Assembly (NCBI GenBank): GCA_031266295.1
Contig: JAISBH010000018.1
Coordinates: forward strand, 1-25,690
DNA length: 25,690 bases
Direction of reading: 5' to 3'
Origin: Oscillospiraceae bacterium
GTDB taxonomy: Bacteria > Bacillota > Clostridia > Christensenellales > Aristaeellaceae
Shown in pieces: positions 21,835 to 25,690 of the stretch; the first letter of the stretch is position 1, and each line of letters begins with the position of its first letter. The translations under genes and the position numbers were made by a program. The notes under the pieces were generated by a model. The model was given only the letters and a program-made list of their open reading frames with translations. It searched no databases and had not been told where the DNA came from.

Positions 21835-24800
21835 TTAAGACGCATCCTCCAGTCTCACCGACATCATCCTGGATACCCCGCGCTCACCCATCGCCACGCC
21901 ATATAGCGCCGGACAACGCTCCATTGTGCCGCGTCTGTGAGTCACAACGACGAACTGCGTGTCCCGCGCGTAACCCTCCAGCGCGCGCGCGAATTGCGCG
22001 ACGTTTGCTTCATCCAGCGCGGAGTCGATCTCGTCCAGTATGCAAAACGGGGAGGGTTTCAACGTCATTATCGCGAACAGGATCGCGATAGCGGTCAACG
22101 CGCGCTCGCCGCCCGACAACAGTGACAGTAATTGCGTTCTTTTGCCCGGCGGCTGTGCCAATATGTCGATCCCGCATTCGAGAGGATTCGACTCGTCCGC
22201 CAATTTCAACGACGCGCTGCCGCCGCCGAACAGCCGCGTGAACGTCTCGCCGAAGTAGCGGTTTAGTACCGACAGCTGCTCCACGAAGCGCTTGTTCATC
22301 GCTTGAAGCAGGCTCTCGGCGACGGCCTCCAGATCCAGCCGCGCGCGCTCAAGATCGTTACGCTGGGCGCTCATCCCATCCAACTTGATCCGCAGCGCCT
22401 GGAACTCCTCCACCGCGCGGACATTGACCATGCCCAGGGCGCGTATTTCGCCGCGAATGTGCTCGATCTGCGCCGTCGATTCATCATACTTGAAATCCAG
22501 GATACGCGCTTCCTCCGCGCCTGCCGCCGTTAGTTCGTACGCGTTCCAGATGCGATCGGCGCGCGCCTTGCGTTCTTCCTCCGCGCGCGCCAACTGGTTT
22601 TGGGCACGGTGAGCGCGTTCGGTCGCCTGCGCGACTTGAGCGCGGATCGTATCGGCGGCCTCGGCGTTCGATTCGGACGCTGCGCGGGCGCTGTTCAACC
22701 CCGCGTCCAGTTCCGCTAATTGTGCTTTAACCGCATCCAGCTGCTTGGATAGCTGTTCACTCTGGAGTTCGCGCTCCTGGCGTTCCATGTCGGCGCGCTG
22801 GGATTGCTGAATGGCCAGCTCACGCTCACGTTCGGCGGCTTGCATACGACGCAATCGCTCGGCGCGATCTGATTCTACACGCGCTCGGTCGCGTTGGGCG
22901 GATTCTGTCTCGTGGGACAGCGCTGCGTGCGCGGCACGATCGGCTGCCGAACGCTCTTGCGCGGCTTCCGTCGCCTCTCGGGCGCGAGTGCGACAGGCTT
23001 GCAGTATAAGCATCTCCTCCGTCAGCGCCTTCTGATCCACGGTCTCCGTGGACTGGGAGGCGTCGGCGGCGGCCAGCTGCTGTTCGACGTCAGCGAGGTT
23101 GTCGCGCGCCACGTCCAGGCGGCGAACGGTCTCGACGGTCTGGAAGGATATCGCGGCGAGCGCATCCTCCGCAGCGTTCTTGCGCGCCTGCAAGCGGACA
23201 GCGTCCATCTCAACGCCGTGCGCTTCGCGTATGACGGCGTCCAACTGACGCGACCGATCCGTGCGTTCGGATTCCAGAGCCTTAGCGTGCTCGTTCAGAG
23301 CGGCCAGGTCGGAGCGGGCGGACGCGATCGCTTCCGCGCAAGCATCCATCTCGCGGCCGCGCGACAGTAGGCTCGCGCCGCGCGCGGCTATACTGCCGCC
23401 CGTCATCGAGCCGCCGGGGTTGAGTATATCCCCCGCGAGCGTGACCGTTCTGAACGAATAACCGGCCCTGCGCATGACAGCCAGTCCAGCATCCATGTCG
23501 CGTGCCAGCGCCGTGCGCCCCAGCAGCGAATCGACTATGCCTTGATAGGTTTTATCAAACGTGACCAACTCATTGGCCGCGCCCAGGCATCCCGGCACGT
23601 TCAGCGCTCCCCGCTCGGATTGAGACAGCGTCCGCCCGCGAACCGTCGTCACCGGCAGAAATGTAGCGCGGCCATAACGATTCTCCCGCAAGAATTCAAT
23701 CAGTCGCTTGGCCACATGTTCGTCGTCGGTCACGATGTTCTGTAGCGCGCCGCCCAGCGCCTGTTCGATAGCAGCCTCATACTCCTTTGGCACACTGATC
23801 AGGCTCGCAACAACGCCATGGACGGCAGCATCCTTCTTCATTAAAACACGCTTAACCGCGTTCTGGTAGCCTTCGTACGCGTCAGCCAGCTCGCGCAGCA
23901 TTGTCAGGCGTGTTTCCTGCTGGCGCGCGGCGTCGCGTACGGCGCGGATCCGCTGTTCAAGAGCGTCTGCGGCGCGCTTGTTCTGGGCGAGGGCTTGTTC
24001 CAACGCCTTGCGGCGTTCGCCAAGGCGGGCGAGCGCGTCCGTTGCCGCCACGCCGTCGGATTGGGCGGAGGTCAGATCTTCCTCCAGTGTGATTCGTCGC
24101 GATTCCAGCGAGGCTTGCTCGTCCTTTATCTGCTCAATCCGTTCTAGCAGGGTTTGGCGCATTGTGGTCAATCGCGCACGGGTCGCGCGCGTGTCGGATT
24201 GGCGGTTCAGCGCGTCCATCGTTCGTATTTTGTGTGACTCGAGAGACTCGGCGCAGCGTTCTTCCTCGGCTCGCGCGTTGGACAGAGCCTTTGCGGATGA
24301 GTCCATCGCTTCCTCCAGCAGTTGCATCGATGTCTGCCGCCGTTCAGTTAACGCGTCTTGATCCTTCGCCGATTGGTCCAGTTCGGCTATGCCGAATTCG
24401 CACTCAGCGCGCAAAGTTTCCGCTCGAGAAGCATCAATCTTCGCGTGCTCGGCTCGCTCCCGAAGTAAATCAATTTCGCCGTTCAGACGCTCTAACGCGC
24501 GACTATCCGACAAACGAGTGTCGCGAAGCTGGCCTGATCTTGTATCCAGTTCGCGCAAATGGTCGTTAAGACAGACGCGCTCGTCCATTATCCGCGCCAG
24601 GCCCATAGACAGACGCGCGGATTCATCCTCGCACGCGGCGATGGTTTGACTCAGCGCGGACAGCCGTTGAACCGAACGTGCCTCGTCGATCAGGAATTGA
24701 TTCAACTCCAGTTTGCGCAGTTGTTCGGCGAGGGCAAGATACGCGCGCGCGTCGCGGCTTTGGGACTCAAGCGGTCCTAGCTGTTCCTCCATCGCGTCGA

Positions 24801-25383
24801 TAAGGTCGCAGACGCGCACGAGGTTCTGCCGGGTGTTCTCAATGCGCCGCTCCGCCTCTTGTTTGCGCGCGCGAAACATGACAATACCCGCCGCCTCCTC
24901 GAAGACGGCGCGGCGCTCCTCAGGGCGGGCGGAGAGTATCTCATCGATGCGGCCTTGGCTTATCAAGGAGTATCCTTCTTTGCCCACGCCCGTATCGCGG
25001 AACATCTCCGTTATATCCTTGAGGCGGCACGGCGCGCGGTTAATCAGCGACTCCGACGCGCCGCTGCGGTATACACGTCGCGTAACCGCGATCTCGGCTG
25101 CGTCCACGGGCAGCGCACGGTCTTGGTTGTCGAACACGACGGATACCTCGCACCACGCCAGGGGCTTGCGCTTCTCTGAACCGTTGAATATTACGTCCTC
25201 CATCTTGCCGCCGCGAAGTTGGCGGGCGTTCTGCTCGCCCAGCGCCCAGCGTACCGCGTCGGATATGTTGGACTTGCCGCAGCCGTTCGGCCCGACGATG
25301 CCCGTTATCCCTGGTTCAAACGCGATCTCCGTGCGTTCCGCAAACGATTTGAACCCATACAGTTCAAGCCTCTTGAGTCGCAA
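21835..25383 (-). CDS. smc: Chromosome segregation ATPase SMC
   Basis: Core of the bacterial condensin with ScpA and ScpB; compacts and separates the chromosome. Full length, 1182 residues. N-terminal head: MRLKRLELYGFKSF, Walker A GPNGCGKSN (31-39), and the Q-loop/EEAAGI region (about 150-175). Two long coiled-coil arms (about 180-500 and 690-1010) flank a hinge (about 520-670; HGVVASLISVPKEYEAAIEQ, NPGGSMTGGS). C-terminal head: ABC signature LSGGERALTA (from 1089) and Walker B FCILDEIDSALDE. The start is TTG at 25381-25383, supported by AGGAGG six to seven bases upstream; the codon just before is a stop in this frame. It overlaps the end of rnc by 20 bp. No scpA or scpB is in the window. 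Confidence 0.98.
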   Translation of the reverse strand: MRLKRLELYGFKSFAERTEIAFEPGITGIVGPNGCGKSNISDAVRWALGEQNARQLRGGKMEDVIFNGSEKRKPLAWCEVSVVFDNQDRALPVDAAEIAVTRRVYRSGASESLINRAPCRLKDITEMFRDTGVGKEGYSLISQGRIDEILSARPEERRAVFEEAAGIVMFRARKQEAERRIENTRQNLVRVCDLIDAMEEQLGPLESQSRDARAYLALAEQLRKLELNQFLIDEARSVQRLSALSQTIAACEDESARLSMGLARIMDERVCLNDHLRELDTRSGQLRDTRLSDSRALERLNGEIDLLRERAEHAKIDASRAETLRAECEFGIAELDQSAKDQDALTERRQTSMQLLEEAMDSSAKALSNARAEEERCAESLESHKIRTMDALNRQSDTRATRARLTTMRQTLLERIEQIKDEQASLESRRITLEEDLTSAQSDGVAATDALARLGERRKALEQALAQNKRAADALEQRIRAVRDAARQQETRLTMLRELADAYEGYQNAVKRVLMKKDAAVHGVVASLISVPKEYEAAIEQALGGALQNIVTDDEHVAKRLIEFLRENRYGRATFLPVTTVRGRTLSQSERGALNVPGCLGAANELVTFDKTYQGIVDSLLGRTALARDMDAGLAVMRRAGYSFRTVTLAGDILNPGGSMTGGSIAARGASLLSRGREMDACAEAIASARSDLAALNEHAKALESERTDRSRQLDAVIREAHGVEMDAVRLQARKNAAEDALAAISFQTVETVRRLDVARDNLADVEQQLAAADASQSTETVDQKALTEEMLILQACRTRAREATEAAQERSAADRAAHAALSHETESAQRDRARVESDRAERLRRMQAAERERELAIQQSQRADMERQERELQSEQLSKQLDAVKAQLAELDAGLNSARAASESNAEAADTIRAQVAQATERAHRAQNQLARAEEERKARADRIWNAYELTAAGAEEARILDFKYDESTAQIEHIRGEIRALGMVNVRAVEEFQALRIKLDGMSAQRNDLERARLDLEAVAESLLQAMNKRFVEQLSVLNRYFGETFTRLFGGGSASLKLADESNPLECGIDILAQPPGKRTQLLSLLSGGERALTAIAILFAIMTLKPSPFCILDEIDSALDEANVAQFARALEGYARDTQFVVVTHRRGTMERCPALYGVAMGERGVSRMMSVRLEDAS

Positions 25384-25690
25384 TCACATCCTCCTGCGCC
25401 GCTAACTCTCCGACGTCTTTATCGGGTGAAGGGTGGTCGGTCGGCTGCGGGGGTTCCTCTCCGGCGATAGTGAACAAGTACGACGCGGCGCGCGCGGCCT
25501 CCTGCTCGGCGGCTTTGCGGGACGATCCCTGGCCCCGGCCCAGCGCCATGCCGTCGTGACTGCGAACGTCGACGACGAAGCGAGGCGCGTGCGGCGGTCC
25601 CGACACACTGACGATGGTATACCTAGGCGCGCGCCGGCCTGTGCCCTGCATCAACTCCTGCAGGCGGCTCTTCCAATTGACGGCGGACTC
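25364..25690 (-). CDS. rnc: Ribonuclease III, C-terminal dsRNA-binding part (5' end cut by window)
   Basis: Double-strand-specific endoribonuclease for rRNA and mRNA processing. Only the last 108 residues are in the window and the frame is open to the edge. They form a dsRNA-binding domain: NWKSRLQELMQG (alpha 1), APRYTIVSVSGPPHAPRF (beta sheet with the GPPHAP loop), GRGQGSSRKAAEQEAARAA (the KKxAEQ-type helix, here RKAAEQ). A disordered acidic/Pro tail of about 30 residues follows (EEPPQPTDHPSPDKD). The catalytic RNase III domain lies outside. It overlaps smc by 20 bp, as in the usual rnc-smc-ftsY operon. Confidence 0.93.
   Translation of the reverse strand, partial: ESAVNWKSRLQELMQGTGRRAPRYTIVSVSGPPHAPRFVVDVRSHDGMALGRGQGSSRKAAEQEAARAASYLFTIAGEEPPQPTDHPSPDKDVGELAAQEDVIATQEA

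Noticed and set aside
20540..21838. Plus-strand open frame of 432 codons
   Set aside because: It runs antisense to cmk and ftsY, both with full family motifs; its translation is Arg/His-rich and shows no domain. It is a by-product of codon bias.

Overview
The window reads as chromosomal core DNA from a moderately GC-rich Gram-positive of the Clostridia type. Four things point there: the gene order rnc-smc-ftsY followed by cmk-plsC-ispH/rpsA, an IspH fused to ribosomal S1 repeats, a perfect CIRCE operator, and a pyruvate phosphate dikinase. A host in or near the uncultured gut Christensenellales is an inference only. I see no phage, insertion sequence, CRISPR array, tRNA or rRNA.

Layout. (1) 1-1915, plus strand: 3' two thirds of ppdK, ending at a two-sided hairpin terminator. 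(2) 2032-10228, minus strand: eight tightly packed genes, read from the right as an exported unknown protein, manA, a membrane-anchored FHA-like protein, an FtsW/RodA/SpoVE polymerase, a class B penicillin-binding protein, coaE, a membrane-anchored lytic transglycosylase and an exported family 5 solute-binding protein. This looks like a cell-wall operon: FtsW polymerises glycan, the PBP cross-links it, the FHA protein may scaffold them, and the transglycosylase cuts it. (3) 10406-11670, plus strand: a metallo-beta-lactamase-fold protein and a VOC/glyoxalase-like protein behind a strong sigma-A-type promoter. (4) 11844-14396, minus strand: an 850-residue STAND ATPase/LuxR regulator with its own near-consensus promoter. 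(5) 14746-14979: a 77-residue unknown protein. (6) 15082-17252, minus strand: htpG with a consensus promoter and a CIRCE operator. (7) 17309-25690, minus strand: rnc (cut by the window edge), smc, ftsY, cmk, plsC and ispH-rpsA, the familiar clostridial block for RNA processing, chromosome condensation, protein targeting, nucleotide and lipid synthesis, isoprenoids and translation.

Most of the window is well-known housekeeping content. The points most worth a second look are the ispH-rpsA fusion, which has no standard start codon ahead of its first iron-sulfur cysteine (an in-frame TAG sits where the ATG should be); the roughly 95-residue acidic linker in HtpG that ends in a run of 13 His and 6 Asp within 20 residues; the CIRCE operator upstream of, rather than downstream of, the htpG promoter; an FHA-like protein that has lost the usual phosphothreonine-binding signature; and a GC-rich multi-hairpin element at 11742-11832 that may be a dispersed repeat.
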